DNA of 64,000 bases from Novosphingobium mangrovisedimenti (GTDB lineage Bacteria > Pseudomonadota > Alphaproteobacteria > Sphingomonadales > Sphingomonadaceae), in NCBI RefSeq assembly GCF_025153475.1, contig NZ_JANZXA010000002.1, positions 186,001-250,000 of the forward strand, read 5' to 3'. The stretch's first letter is position 1. Every line of letters starts with the position of its first letter. The translations under genes and the position numbers were made by a program. The notes below the pieces were generated by a model. The model did not search any database and was not told where the DNA came from. It worked only from the letters and a program-made list of their open reading frames with translations. Positions 35,949 through 45,984 of this stretch are shown here, in pieces.

Positions 35949-37109
35949 ATGCCCATCACCACTCCAGAACTTGATTTCGGCCTGAACGAAAACACGCAGA
36001 TGATCCGGGAATCGGTCGCGCGCTTTGCCGACGAGCAAATCGTGCCCCTGGCTGCGAAAATCGATGCACAGGACTGGTTCCCCCGCCATCTGTGGCCGGC
36101 AATGGGCGAACTGGGCCTTCACGGGATCACAGTGGAGGAAGAATGGGGCGGAAGCGCCCTGGGCTATCTTGAACACGTCATCGCGATCGAGGAAATCAGC
36201 CGCGCTTCCGCATCGCTGGGCCTGTCCTACGGCGCGCATTCCAATCTTTGCGTCAACCAGATCCGGCGCTGGGCAAATGAAGAGCAGAAAGCGAAATACC
36301 TGCCAAAGCTGATTTCCGGCGAACACGTCGGCAGCTTGGCTATGTCCGAGGCCGGAGCCGGGTCCGACGTCATGTCGATGAAGCTGAAGGCCGAAAAGAA
36401 GGGCGACCGATACGTTCTCAACGGCACCAAGTTCTGGATCACCAACGCGCCCGAAGCCGACACGCTCGTCGTCTATGCCAGGACCGGAGAGGGCTCCAAA
36501 GGGATCACGGCCTTTCTGATCGAGAAGGAATTCAAAGGCTTCTCGATCGGACAGAAAATCGACAAGGTAGGCATGCGCGGCTCGCCAACGGCGGAACTGG
36601 TGTTCACCGACTGCGAAGTGCCCGAAGAGAACGTCATGGGCCCGGTAGGCGCCGGCGCCGGGGTGCTGATGTCCGGGCTCGATTACGAGCGCACGGTGCT
36701 GGCCGGCATCCAGACCGGCATCATGCAGGCCTGCCTCGACGTGGTCCTGCCCTACATCCGCGAGCGCAAGCAGTTCGGGAAGCCCATCGGTGCTTTCCAG
36801 CTCATGCAGGCGAAAGTGGCCGACATGTATGTCGCGCTCAACAGTTCGCGTGCCTACGTCTACGCCGTGGCGCGGGCCTGCGATACCGGACGCACGACGC
36901 GCTTCGACGCGGCAGGAGCCATCCTGCTTGCTTCGGAGAACGCCATGAAAACCGCTCTCGAGGCCGTGCAGGCACTCGGCGGCGCCGGCTACACCCGGGA
37001 CTGGCCGGTGGAACGCTACATGCGCGATGCCAAGTTGCTGGATATCGGGGCCGGCACGAACGAGATCCGCAGAATGCTGATCGGGCGCGAACTGGTGGGC
37101 GCTCTCTGA
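35949..37109 (+). CDS. acyl-CoA dehydrogenase, isovaleryl-CoA dehydrogenase type
   Basis: A 386-residue FAD flavoprotein. FAD/acyl-CoA segments are [20 protein letters not shown] and [19 protein letters not shown]. The catalytic base is probably the glutamate in [11 protein letters not shown], the helix-G position characteristic of isovaleryl-CoA dehydrogenases rather than the C-terminal position of medium-chain enzymes. The ending [16 protein letters not shown] is typical. The ATG at 35949 follows an AGGGAG; a GTG at 35928 is the alternative. No methylcrotonoyl-CoA carboxylase genes are nearby, so it is separated from a leucine catabolic cluster. A truncated paralogue lies at 20943. Confidence 0.87.
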   Translation: MPITTPELDFGLNENTQMIRESVARFADEQIVPLAAKIDAQDWFPRHLWPAMGELGLHGITVEEEWGGSALGYLEHVIAIEEISRASASLGLSYGAHSNLCVNQIRRWANEEQKAKYLPKLISGEHVGSLAMSEAGAGSDVMSMKLKAEKKGDRYVLNGTKFWITNAPEADTLVVYARTGEGSKGITAFLIEKEFKGFSIGQKIDKVGMRGSPTAELVFTDCEVPEENVMGPVGAGAGVLMSGLDYERTVLAGIQTGIMQACLDVVLPYIRERKQFGKPIGAFQLMQAKVADMYVALNSSRAYVYAVARACDTGRTTRFDAAGAILLASENAMKTALEAVQALGGAGYTRDWPVERYMRDAKLLDIGAGTNEIRRMLIGRELVGAL

Positions 37110-37291
37110 AATCCGCGGCGCCTCGTAAACGCTCTCTCCCTATGCGGGTGCCGCCACGGACACCACCGCACATCGGCCCTTCCCGGAGTTGCGACAATCC
37201 TGAGCGAATGGGCACCGCACACCATCCAATTCGATCGTGAAGGCGCAATCGCCTGCGATCAGGACGACAGCATTCGCCGCTATGGCTGCGT

Positions 37292-37659
37292 TTGGAGGGG
37301 AAGCTGTTTTGCGCGGAAGGCGACGTGACGGCTTTTGCCGAGGCCAGAAATCGGGTTCCCGACCTCATTTCCGAAGCTGCCGCCTATCTGCACGCGGCCG
37401 TCGCGCGCTTTGCGCGAATGGGCACGCTGATCGTGATCGCCACGCGCGCCGCGCAACATCTCAAGCCCTGCCTGCTCGAGCTGGGTGGCAAGGCCCCGTT
37501 CGTGGTCCTTGAGGACGCGGATCTCGACGAGGCACAGATGCCGTTCGGGGGCGTCGGCGCTTCGGGTTATGTCGCTTCGGTGGCAAGGCCAGCATCGACA
37601 GCTTCACGGAAACCCGCTGGATCACTGTCGAAACGCAGCCCGGGCACTACTCGATCTGA
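37292..37659 (+). pseudogene. aldehyde dehydrogenase remnant
   Basis: Two ALDH pieces are joined. The first reads AAQHLKPCLLELGGKAPFVV, then LEDADLDEA (the conserved ELGG region). It is followed at once by MPFGGVGASGY, which lies about 200 residues later in an intact enzyme. The catalytic-cysteine region between them is deleted. A frameshift after GASGY then leads into RFGGKASIDSFTETRWITVE, then TQPGHYSI and a TGA at 37657, the normal C-terminus. The C-terminal sequence resembles vanillin/benzaldehyde-type dehydrogenases. Upstream (37110-37291) nothing convincing is left. Confidence 0.75.
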
Positions 37660-37775
37660 TTTCAGCGTGTTGTAAATCCAGCGCTGTCCCCTCGGCACTT
37701 CAATGCTCGATCCGATGGCTTGCTGTTCGCCCCCTGACCCGACAGGTGAAGCGCCTGCGGAACCAAGGTCGACAA

Positions 37776-38966
37776 TCAGGCGAACAAGCATTTCATCGAC
37801 CGGGGAGGCTCGGTGAACCAGGCTGCGCCATCTTCGGTGACGTGGAAATGATCCTCGAGACGAACGCCGAAACGGCCGGGTACAACGATCATCGGCTCGT
37901 TCGAGAAGCACATTCCGGGCCTTAATGCAGTACGATCGCCGCGCACGAGATAAGGCGCTTCGTGGACGGAAAGGCCGATGCCGTGGCCCGTGCGATGGGG
38001 CAGGCCGGGCAAGCGATAGTCCGGTCCCAGGCCGTGCCGTTCCAGCACGGCGCGCGCGGCGCTGTCGATGTCCTCGCAGCAAACGCCAGGACGGGCAGCA
38101 TCGAAGGCGGCGCGCTGGGCTTCGGCCTCGATTTCCCAGATCCTGCGCTGTTCGGCGTCTGCCGTTCCGAAAACGTAACTGCGCGTGATGTCCGAATTGT
38201 AGCCCTGCACCGCACAGCCGGTGTCGATCAACACCATGTCGCCTTCATGCAGTTCGTCGTCCTTCGGCAGGCCGTGGGGAAAGGCCGTGGAAGCGCCGAA
38301 CTGGACGATGCAGAAGGTACTGCCGGCACTGCCGATCGCCTTGTGCGCCTGATCGATGAAGCTGACCACCTCGCTGGCCCGGATGCCGGGTGCAAGAACC
38401 CGTGCCGCGCGGCGCTGCACTTCCAGCGTCATCTGCTTGGCCTGCCGCATGAGCGCCAGTTCGGCTTCGGACTTGATCGCGCGACACCCGTCGATGATCG
38501 GCGTGGCGTCAAGAACCGCTGCCGAAGGCGCGGCGAGCCGTATCCGCTCCGCCATGCCGAACGGCAGCGCCGGATCGATCGCGAGCCGGCCTGCGCCAGC
38601 TTCACGCAACACATTCGCGACCAGCACCGATGGGCTTTCGTGCTCCTCCCACAGCCGCAGATCGACATCGAGCGCCAGGATCGCTTCCAGCGATCCCTGC
38701 TCGAACGCGGGGCAGACAATGACCGGGCGGCCGCGCGGCGTGAGCACCATCGCCACCAGTCGCTCGATCATGCCCCAGCCGATGCCGGTGAAATAGGACA
38801 GGCTGAGCCCTGCACCGACCAGCAGCGCGTCGGCGCCCGCCTCGGCCATGAGTTCCCGCGCGCGCTCCAGCCGCGCCAGCCGTTCCTCGATGGCAATCGG
38901 CGGCGCCTTGTCCGCCCAGGGACAGATCGCGGCAAGCTCGGCCTCGAAAGTCGATCCGCCGATCAT
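37776..38966 (-). CDS. M24-family metallopeptidase (Xaa-Pro aminopeptidase/creatinase-like)
   Basis: A 396-residue pita-bread-fold protein. All five metal ligands are visible: two Asp in VLIDTGCAVQGYNSDITR, His in RTGHGIGLSVHE, Glu in FSNEPMIVV and Glu in GVRLEDHFHV. The N-terminal creatinase-like domain covers about residues 25-155. The family includes Xaa-Pro dipeptidases and creatinase/creatininase-type amidinohydrolases, so the substrate may be a small amide rather than a peptide. It is the last gene of the hydantoinase operon (ATGA overlap with hyuB), which favours a role in finishing off a ring-opened product. Confidence 0.87.
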   Translation of the reverse strand: MIGGSTFEAELAAICPWADKAPPIAIEERLARLERARELMAEAGADALLVGAGLSLSYFTGIGWGMIERLVAMVLTPRGRPVIVCPAFEQGSLEAILALDVDLRLWEEHESPSVLVANVLREAGAGRLAIDPALPFGMAERIRLAAPSAAVLDATPIIDGCRAIKSEAELALMRQAKQMTLEVQRRAARVLAPGIRASEVVSFIDQAHKAIGSAGSTFCIVQFGASTAFPHGLPKDDELHEGDMVLIDTGCAVQGYNSDITRSYVFGTADAEQRRIWEIEAEAQRAAFDAARPGVCCEDIDSAARAVLERHGLGPDYRLPGLPHRTGHGIGLSVHEAPYLVRGDRTALRPGMCFSNEPMIVVPGRFGVRLEDHFHVTEDGAAWFTEPPRSMKCLFA

Positions 38967-40639
38967 GCCGCGGGGTCGAAACCGTAGTCGCGCCGCGCCT
39001 GTTCGGGCGTGACGTAGCCGTCCCGCAAATCTGCCAGCAACCGGTCGCGATCCCGTTTCATCGGATCACCGTAGCCGCCGCCGGTGGCGCTGACGAGACG
39101 AAAGATTTCCCCTTCCACCGCGCGCGCGCCCGTGACCATCGAATGGGTTTCGACCGTACCGTCCTTGCGCAGAATCTCGGCACGGTTGGTCGACCCTTCC
39201 TGCCCGCCAGCGAGGCCCCAAGGACGCGAGGTGGTTCGTGTCGCCGAATAGGTCAGGAAAGCCTCGTTCGCGGTCACGCGATAGTCGAGCACCACGCCCT
39301 TGCCGCCGCGATATTCACCCGCACCGCCGTCTTCGTTGTGAAGCGCGTACTGATCGATCTCGAAGCCATAACGGCTTTCGGCGAGTTCTACCGGGATGTT
39401 GAAAGTCTCGCCGTTCGCGGCACAGAACTGGCCGGCGTCGCCATCGTGGTCGAAACCCGCGCCCCAGCCGCCGACCAGCGGCTCACCCATGACGAAAAGC
39501 TCATTGCTGCCCGGCAAGAGGCCCGAGATGAATGTCGCGCCGACAGTACGCTGGTGGCCGACCGGCAGCTTGTGCGGCATGAGCGGCGCCAGGGCCTTCC
39601 ACATCACCTCGATCGCGCCGAGCAGAGACTCGTAGTAGATCGAGACCGGCGCCGGGCTGGTCGCGGACAGGATCGTGCCTTCGGGACAGATCACCTCGAG
39701 AGCACGGAAGCAACCGCCGTTCGCCGGAATCTCGGTGTTGGTCACCGCCTTGAACGTACAGCGCACGCCTGTGATCAGCCCCGCATAGGAGAGATTGATC
39801 GGGCCCAGCGCCTGCGGGCTCGTGCCGGTGAAATCGGCGACCATCTTCTCGTCGGTGATGGTAACTTTCACCTTGATCACGAAGGGGCCGTTGCCGTGGC
39901 CGTCTTCCTCCACCACATCCTCTGCGGTGAACACGCCCTTGGGCAGCTTCTTCAATTCCTCGCGCGTCATGCGCTCGCCATAGTCGAGCAACGAATCCAT
40001 CGCGGCGAGGAGATCTTCCACGCCGTATTTCTCCGCCAGTTCGGCGATGCGACGCCCGCCGACGCGGCAAGCCGCGACGCCGGCGTGCATGTCGCCGATG
40101 GTGCTGCCGGGCAGGCGCACGTTGGTGCGGATCATCTCGACCAGCGCCGCGTTGATCTTGCCTTTCTCGTAGAGCTTGAGGAAGCGGAAGTGCAGTCCTT
40201 CCTGGAAGATGTCGGTCGAAGCGGTCGTGGCGCTGCCCGGGTACGTGCCGCCGACTTCGGTCCAGTGCGCCTTGTTGACCGTCCAGGCGATCAGCCTGCC
40301 ATCCACGAAGACCGGCAGGAGGATCACCACGTCGGACAAGTGCGTGCCGCCGCCCTCGTAAGGCGAGTTGGTCAGGAAGATGTCGCCCGGCCGGATCTCG
40401 TCGAGCGGCCAGTGTTCCAGCGTGCTCTGCACCGCCGTGTCCAGCGTGGCGAGAAAGCCGGTCACGCCGTTGCCCTGCGCCAGCAGGTTGCCCTGTGCGT
40501 CGGTCGCGCCGACGGCGAAGTCCGTGGTCTCGTAGATGATCGGGCTCATCGAGGTGCGGATCATCGCGTTGAACATTTCCTCGCCAAGCGCGACGAGGGC
40601 ATCCTTGATGATTTCCCGCGTGAACGGATCGGTGCTCAT
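38963..40639 (-). CDS. hyuB: hydantoinase/oxoprolinase B subunit
   Basis: A 558-residue HyuB-family protein (ATP-dependent N-methylhydantoinase, 5-oxoprolinase or acetophenone/acetone-carboxylase B subunit group). Characteristic segments are TREIIKDALVALGEEMFNAM, IRPGDIFLTNSPYEGGGTHL, LVGGWGAGFDHDG and the ending SATGGGYGDPMKRD. The ATG at 40639 has GGAG 7 nt upstream. In-frame sequence further upstream is inside the hyuA coding region and is rejected. It follows hyuA by 11 bp. HyuA and HyuB act together to open cyclic amides or ureides with ATP. Which ring is hydrolysed cannot be deduced. Confidence 0.9.
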   Translation of the reverse strand: MSTDPFTREIIKDALVALGEEMFNAMIRTSMSPIIYETTDFAVGATDAQGNLLAQGNGVTGFLATLDTAVQSTLEHWPLDEIRPGDIFLTNSPYEGGGTHLSDVVILLPVFVDGRLIAWTVNKAHWTEVGGTYPGSATTASTDIFQEGLHFRFLKLYEKGKINAALVEMIRTNVRLPGSTIGDMHAGVAACRVGGRRIAELAEKYGVEDLLAAMDSLLDYGERMTREELKKLPKGVFTAEDVVEEDGHGNGPFVIKVKVTITDEKMVADFTGTSPQALGPINLSYAGLITGVRCTFKAVTNTEIPANGGCFRALEVICPEGTILSATSPAPVSIYYESLLGAIEVMWKALAPLMPHKLPVGHQRTVGATFISGLLPGSNELFVMGEPLVGGWGAGFDHDGDAGQFCAANGETFNIPVELAESRYGFEIDQYALHNEDGGAGEYRGGKGVVLDYRVTANEAFLTYSATRTTSRPWGLAGGQEGSTNRAEILRKDGTVETHSMVTGARAVEGEIFRLVSATGGGYGDPMKRDRDRLLADLRDGYVTPEQARRDYGFDPAA

Positions 40640-40650
40640 GGGAGCGCTCC

Positions 40651-42705
40651 TCAAGCCGAAAGTTGAACGTGGTAATTGCCGAAACGATCGACCTCGGCCC
40701 GTGTCCCCGGGGGCAAAGGCAGCGTCACCGAAGGCTCCTGGATCACGGCGGGACCGGAAAGCTGCATGCCCGGCTCCAGCAGCGGACCGTCGTAGATCGT
40801 CGCGGCATGAATGCCGTGCATATCGAAATCGACCTGGCGCGTTCCCTTGACCGCATCGGCCAGCGCGCGGCCCGTCACCGCGCGTTCGGCCAGTTCCGGC
40901 TTGTCGACGGGCAGCGTGGCCACGAGGTGGAAATTGACAAGCTGCACGGCCGCATCGAGCCGGTAGGTAAAACGCTTCTCGTGGGCATCGTGGAACGCCG
41001 CGATGGCTTCGCTCACCGGATCGGCTCCCTCGAACGGAAAGGCGATGCCGACGGTATGTTCCTGACCAACATAGCGCAGGTCCGCGCGATATTCGAACAA
41101 CGGCGCGCGCCCTTGCGCTTCCTTGGCGAAATCGCAAACCGCCTCGGCCTCGATTTCGGCGAACACCGTCCTCACATCGTCAAGGCTGTCAGTCTGCAAC
41201 GGCGTCAGGCGCGTGCGGATGTAGTCGCGGCGCAAGTCGGTAAGCAGCATGCCCCAGGCCGAGAAGACCGAGGAATTGACCGGGATGATGACGCGCGGGA
41301 CCTTGAGTTCCTCGGCCAGCGCCACCGCGTGCATCGCCCCGCCTCCACCAAAGGCCATCAGCGCGAAATCGCGCGGATCGTGGCCCTTGTTGGTCGAAAC
41401 CAGCCGCAGCGCCGTGGTCATGTTGGCATTGGCAATGCGGATCACGCCGCGCGCCAGTTCTTCCTTCGACCGGCCGAGCTGATCGCACAACGGCGCGAAC
41501 GCGGCATCGACTGCCTCCCAGTCGGGTTCGACTTCGCCGCCCACGAAGCTTTCCGGATCGATCCGGCCCAGCAGCAGGTTGGCATCGGTGGTAGTCGGCC
41601 GGGTCCCGCCTCGCCCATAAGCGGCAGGCCCGGGCCGGGCCCCTGCCGACTGCGGCCCGACATGCAGCTTGCCGCCGACATCAACCCAGGCGATCGAGCC
41701 GCCGCCATTGCCGATCTCGACGATTTCGGACACCGGCGTCTGCACTGGATAGCCAGGGCTCTTGCCGTCACGCTCGATATAGTAGTCGGTCGAAACCTTG
41801 ATCTGGCCTTCCTCGATCAGCGTGCACTTGGCCGTGGTACCGCCGATGTCCAACACGATCAAATTGGGCTCGCCGATCTTGCGCCCCAGATAGGCTGCGG
41901 CATAGATCCCGCTGGCCGGACCGGATTCGACCATGGTGATCGGATTGGCCTTGGCCGCCTCGACCGTGGCGATGCCGCAGTTCGACTGCATCATGTACGG
42001 TCGGTGCGAAAAGCCCCCTTCGTCAAGGCGCCTCTCCAGCCGCTCGATATAGCGGCGCGCGATAGGCGAAACATAGGCGGAAAGCACGGTGGTGTTGGTG
42101 CGCTCGTACTCGCGCCACTCGCGGCTGACTTCGTGGCTGGCCAGCACCGCGACTTCCGGCCACGCCGCGCGGATCGCCTCGGCAGTTCGCCGCTCGTTCT
42201 CCGGGTTCACGTAGGCATGCAGGAAGGCGATCGCGATCGCCTCCACGCCTTCGGCCCGGAAGAAATCGAGCATGACGGGCAGCTGCGCGAGATCGACCGG
42301 CTTGTTCAACTCGCCCCGGAAATTGGAGCGTTCGGAAAGCTCGGCCCGCAAGTAGCGATCCACGAAAGGCCTGGGCTTCTGGAAATTGAAATTGAACAAG
42401 TCGGGCCGGTTACCGCGCGCGATCTCGATCACGTCGCGAAAGCCCGCCGTGGTGATGAGCGCGGTCTTGACACCCTTGCGCTCGGTCAGCGCGTTGATGA
42501 CCACGGTTGATCCGTGCGCGAAGAAATCGAGCGCCGCGGGCGACAGGCCGGCCTTGGCCATCGCGTTCATCACGCCCTCTTCGAAATCGGGAGGCGTGGT
42601 ATCGGCCTTGGTTACCTGGACGGCACCGGGCTGCCCGGTTTCGGGATCAACGGGATAGTAGACTAGGTCGGTGAACGTGCCACCGACGTCGCTTGCTGCA
42701 CGCAC
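40651..42705 (-). CDS. hyuA: hydantoinase/oxoprolinase A subunit
   Basis: A 684-residue ASKHA-fold ATPase of the HyuA family. The first phosphate loop, DVGGTFTDLVYYPVD, starts at residue 6; IVLDIGGTTAKCTLIEEG carries the second. FGGGGAMHAVALAEEL is near residue 455. It starts with GTG at 42705, which has GGAG 7 nt upstream. The protein phosphorylates or activates the cyclic substrate for its B partner. It lies between the racemase gene (60 bp) and hyuB (11 bp) on the minus strand. Homologues include N-methylhydantoinase, 5-oxoprolinase and caprolactamase, so only the class can be assigned. Confidence 0.9.
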   Translation of the reverse strand: MRAASDVGGTFTDLVYYPVDPETGQPGAVQVTKADTTPPDFEEGVMNAMAKAGLSPAALDFFAHGSTVVINALTERKGVKTALITTAGFRDVIEIARGNRPDLFNFNFQKPRPFVDRYLRAELSERSNFRGELNKPVDLAQLPVMLDFFRAEGVEAIAIAFLHAYVNPENERRTAEAIRAAWPEVAVLASHEVSREWREYERTNTTVLSAYVSPIARRYIERLERRLDEGGFSHRPYMMQSNCGIATVEAAKANPITMVESGPASGIYAAAYLGRKIGEPNLIVLDIGGTTAKCTLIEEGQIKVSTDYYIERDGKSPGYPVQTPVSEIVEIGNGGGSIAWVDVGGKLHVGPQSAGARPGPAAYGRGGTRPTTTDANLLLGRIDPESFVGGEVEPDWEAVDAAFAPLCDQLGRSKEELARGVIRIANANMTTALRLVSTNKGHDPRDFALMAFGGGGAMHAVALAEELKVPRVIIPVNSSVFSAWGMLLTDLRRDYIRTRLTPLQTDSLDDVRTVFAEIEAEAVCDFAKEAQGRAPLFEYRADLRYVGQEHTVGIAFPFEGADPVSEAIAAFHDAHEKRFTYRLDAAVQLVNFHLVATLPVDKPELAERAVTGRALADAVKGTRQVDFDMHGIHAATIYDGPLLEPGMQLSGPAVIQEPSVTLPLPPGTRAEVDRFGNYHVQLSA

Positions 42706-42765
42706 GGGATATCTCCGCTCTGGGTCCGCAGGTGGCCCCGGTTGGATGGGAATTCAAAAAGCCGG

Positions 42766-43602
42766 TCAGGCCCTCGGCACGATGACCGTGTTGCCGATCG
42801 GAGCCGGCCCAGCGAAAACGCCGCTCGCCGCGAGGCGGCCGGGATCGGGCGGCGCCATGCTGTGAAGGTGACTCGGCTTCCAGCCGAACTGCACCTTGTT
42901 GAGAGCCGCCATTTCTGTGGCCTTGTAGCAGGCGTAGACGGCATCAATGATCGGGATGCCGAATTCGCGCTGCAGCTGTGCATAGAAGCCGAATTCGATG
43001 GTACAGCCCAGGATCACCGCTTCGGCCTTGTCGATCTCGATTGCGTCCTTCACCGCGCGGCGGATCGCCGCTTCGGTCGCGGCGGTATCCTGCTGGAACT
43101 CGTCGACATGGCAGCCGATAGCGCGGAACGAGGCGAGCTTATCGGCATAACCGTAATGGCGCACGCGATCTTCCATCTGCACTTTCCACTTTTCCATGCC
43201 AATGATGATGGAAAAGCGGTTGCACAGGTTCGAAGCGATCTGCAGCGCCGACTGGCAAGGCGCGCAGACTATGGCGTCGCCAGAGACTTCGCGGGCCTCG
43301 TCAATCGCGGTGTCGTAGAAGCAGCCGATCGCGTATCCATCGAAACCTTCACGCGCGGCGAAATGCGCGATCCGGGTGACGGGAAACCAGATCCGGCTTT
43401 CGAATCCGCGCCATTCCAGATTGGTGAGCTGGACCGGCTCTGGAATGTCGAGCGAGACCACATGCACTTCGGCATTGGGCAGTTTCACCCGGGCAATCAG
43501 GTCAGCGATGGGCTGGTCATAGACCGGCAGGTTCACCGGGTTGAGCCAGAGCAGCTTGAGCGGCGCCGTGGCGGGCAATTCCGAGGGCGAGGAAGGCGTC
43601 AT
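42766..43602 (-). CDS. Asp/Glu/hydantoin racemase-family protein
   Basis: A 278-residue protein of the two-cysteine racemase superfamily. The catalytic pair is probably Cys94 (AIGCFYDTAI) and Cys200 (VILGCTIEFG); the context of both, especially the GCF-x-D pattern, is closest to hydantoin racemases. Such enzymes interconvert enantiomers of 5-substituted hydantoins so that a stereospecific hydantoinase can use both. The ATG at 43602 begins just after the TonB receptor stop codon (15 bp), so the gene is the second of the operon. Maleate isomerase or arylmalonate decarboxylase activity are alternatives within the superfamily. Confidence 0.82.
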   Translation of the reverse strand: MTPSSPSELPATAPLKLLWLNPVNLPVYDQPIADLIARVKLPNAEVHVVSLDIPEPVQLTNLEWRGFESRIWFPVTRIAHFAAREGFDGYAIGCFYDTAIDEAREVSGDAIVCAPCQSALQIASNLCNRFSIIIGMEKWKVQMEDRVRHYGYADKLASFRAIGCHVDEFQQDTAATEAAIRRAVKDAIEIDKAEAVILGCTIEFGFYAQLQREFGIPIIDAVYACYKATEMAALNKVQFGWKPSHLHSMAPPDPGRLAASGVFAGPAPIGNTVIVPRA

Positions 43603-43616
43603 GTTCACGTCCCGTT

Positions 43617-45863
43617 TCAGAAGCTGGTGCGCAGTTCGACACCCCACGTGCGGGGCGAGGCCGGCTGGACAAAGCCGCCGCTCACGAACTCGGCATTGTA
43701 CTTCTTGTCGGTCAGATTGCGGACGTAGCCAGTCAGGCTCCAGCTGCCATCCTCTGCCTCGATCCCGCCATGCAGGTTGACGAGTTGGAACGACGAACGC
43801 GCAGTCGCATTCTCGGGGTCCCAGTACTGCTTGCCGTGGTGCTCCATTTCGCCACGCGCGAACATGTTCAGTGCGTCGGATACCGGGAAGCGGTACTGCG
43901 CGCCGATCGTGCCGCTGTCGCGCGGGATGTAAGGCGCCCAGTTGCCGACATCGGCGGGATTGAAGGTGAAGCGCTTGATCTTGCTATGGGTGTAACCATA
44001 GTTGGCGAAGAGATCCAAACCATCGATCGGCGTGAGCATGGCCTCGATTTCGCCGCCGTAGAGATCGACCTTGTCGACATTGACGAGGATCTGCGCGCCT
44101 ACCGCACCGACGAACACGAAATAGAACGGGTTCTTGTCCGCCGTGTAGAAAGCCGAACCGTTGATGCGCAGGCGACCGCCCAGCAGGCTGGCCTTGAAGC
44201 CGGCCTCGGTCGTGTTCGCGCTTTCCTGTTTCGCAAGGTCGAAGGCGCCCGGCAGATTGGCCGCCACGGCCGCGCCCGCTTGATTGAACTGGCCCGAACG
44301 GAAGCCGATACCCCAGTCCGCGAAAAGGGTCAGATCGTCGCTCGCCTGGTATTTCAGCGTGACCTTGGGCTGCGCCTTGCTGAAGTTCGCAACGCGCGAG
44401 CAGGCATCGGTGGCTGTAACCGTGCATCCCTCGGGCACGCCCGCACTGCTGCGCGGATCGATCTCCTGACGGCGGTGATCGTGATCGTACCGGAAGGCGA
44501 CCGACGCTTCGAGCCGTTCAGTCAGATCATAGGAGACATTGCCGTAGAAGGCATAGGCCGTGTTCCGGTTCCTGTCGGCGAGATAGGACAGCGTCGGGTT
44601 GATCGGATCGTCGTACTGGGGGTCGCTATAGATGCTGGTGATGCCCCCGCCGTTGTCCAGCCCGGTCGTGGTCGAGATGAAGCGCTTGGTGCGCAGGATA
44701 TAGGCCCCCACCATCCAGCGGAAACGATCACCATCCGGCGAGGCGATGCGGAAGTCGTCCTGCCAAGCCCTGACGTTCTCGTACTGCGTCTGCGTGCCAT
44801 CCGTGCCGAAAACGTTGCGGCTGGCCGTGTAGGGGAACTGGTCGCCTTCCAGATATTCCTTCACGTGGATGTAGGAGAAGACGTTGGTGATCGTGCCCCA
44901 GTCCGCCTCGTTCGTCAGCTTGAGCGAACCTTCGGCGATCGAGCGATAGTTGCGGCCGCGGTTGTTGGCGCAGAAGCTACGGGTGACGCGATCGGCATCG
45001 GGCGCGGGACCGCCGAAGGGATTGGTGGGATCAAGGAAGCACGAGGTGTCCGATTCGAACTTCGCGCCCTGGTACTGATACTGGTCGCCGATGGCCTTGG
45101 TGTGCGTGTAGCTGCCGCGCAGGTCGGCGGTCAGCGTGTCGGTCAGGAACGCCTTGAGCTGGCCCCGCACGTTGCGGTCGTGCACCCAGTCAACGGTCTT
45201 GCCGAGATAGACGTTGTGCAGCAGGCCGCCGAAATTGCGGGCACTTCCGGCAATCCGGAACAGCAGCTTGTCGGGAATGATCGGGCCGCTCACCGAAACC
45301 TGGCCGCGATAATCGTCGCCATTCCCGGCCGAGATCTGCGCGTCGACATGGAAGTCGTTCGTGGGCTGCTTGGTCGTGATGATGATCGCGCCGCCGATCG
45401 CGTTACGACCGTAAAGCGCACCTTGCGGCCCGCGCAGCACTTCGATCTGCTGCACGTCGAACAGGTCGCTGGTGAACTGGCGGGCGGAAATCTGCTGGAC
45501 GCCGTCGGTCACCACCGCAATCGGGCTTTCGCCGTTGCGAACCTGCGAGATACCGCGAATGGTGATGAAGGAATTACCCGCGCTCTGCGACTGGACGATC
45601 GAGATATTCGGCGTAATGCCGATGAAATCGCTCACGCCCTTGATCCGCGCGTCTTCCAGCGCCTGGCTGGAAAAGGCCGTAACCGAAAGCGGCGCGGATT
45701 GCAGCGACTCAGTCCGCCCGCGCGCGATCACCACGATTTCGCCCCCATCGCTCGCCGTGGTCTCGTCAGGCGACGCGGCTTGCGCCCGGGCCGTGCCGGT
45801 CACGGCGAACAGAGCCAGTGCAGACATGCAGAAAGCCAGGCGGTTTGCAGTACGAACGGACAT
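43617..45863 (-). CDS. TonB-dependent outer-membrane receptor heading the hydantoinase operon
   Basis: A 748-residue receptor. It has a signal peptide (MSVRTANR, hydrophobic stretch, ARA end near residue 26), a TonB-box-like start (GEIVVIARGRTE), a plug (VSDFIGITPNISIVQSQSAG, then EVLRGPQGALYGRNAIGGA) and a barrel ending in phenylalanine (ELRTSF). It lies at the start of TonB receptor-racemase-hyuA-hyuB-M24 and probably imports their substrate. A palindrome (45985-46000) matching the one before the avidin-like gene lies 122 bp upstream of the start. The large receptor implies a scarce or bulky substrate. Confidence 0.91.
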   Translation of the reverse strand: MSVRTANRLAFCMSALALFAVTGTARAQAASPDETTASDGGEIVVIARGRTESLQSAPLSVTAFSSQALEDARIKGVSDFIGITPNISIVQSQSAGNSFITIRGISQVRNGESPIAVVTDGVQQISARQFTSDLFDVQQIEVLRGPQGALYGRNAIGGAIIITTKQPTNDFHVDAQISAGNGDDYRGQVSVSGPIIPDKLLFRIAGSARNFGGLLHNVYLGKTVDWVHDRNVRGQLKAFLTDTLTADLRGSYTHTKAIGDQYQYQGAKFESDTSCFLDPTNPFGGPAPDADRVTRSFCANNRGRNYRSIAEGSLKLTNEADWGTITNVFSYIHVKEYLEGDQFPYTASRNVFGTDGTQTQYENVRAWQDDFRIASPDGDRFRWMVGAYILRTKRFISTTTGLDNGGGITSIYSDPQYDDPINPTLSYLADRNRNTAYAFYGNVSYDLTERLEASVAFRYDHDHRRQEIDPRSSAGVPEGCTVTATDACSRVANFSKAQPKVTLKYQASDDLTLFADWGIGFRSGQFNQAGAAVAANLPGAFDLAKQESANTTEAGFKASLLGGRLRINGSAFYTADKNPFYFVFVGAVGAQILVNVDKVDLYGGEIEAMLTPIDGLDLFANYGYTHSKIKRFTFNPADVGNWAPYIPRDSGTIGAQYRFPVSDALNMFARGEMEHHGKQYWDPENATARSSFQLVNLHGGIEAEDGSWSLTGYVRNLTDKKYNAEFVSGGFVQPASPRTWGVELRTSF

Positions 45864-45984
45864 TGAGCCCCCCTTGTGAAGCTGTGTGAAGCTGTTTTTT
45901 CCTGAGGCAGAAGGTCCGTCATCGCCCCGTCATGAACAAGCTGCTCCGGAGAGTAGCTAGCCGTGAGAGGGGCAGGCATTCCAC

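Noticed and set aside
38963..41137. N-terminally extended hyuB (724 codons)
   Set aside because: The extra about 165 codons lie inside hyuA and look like its shadow; the ATG at 40639 has a good ribosome-binding site and the right family start.
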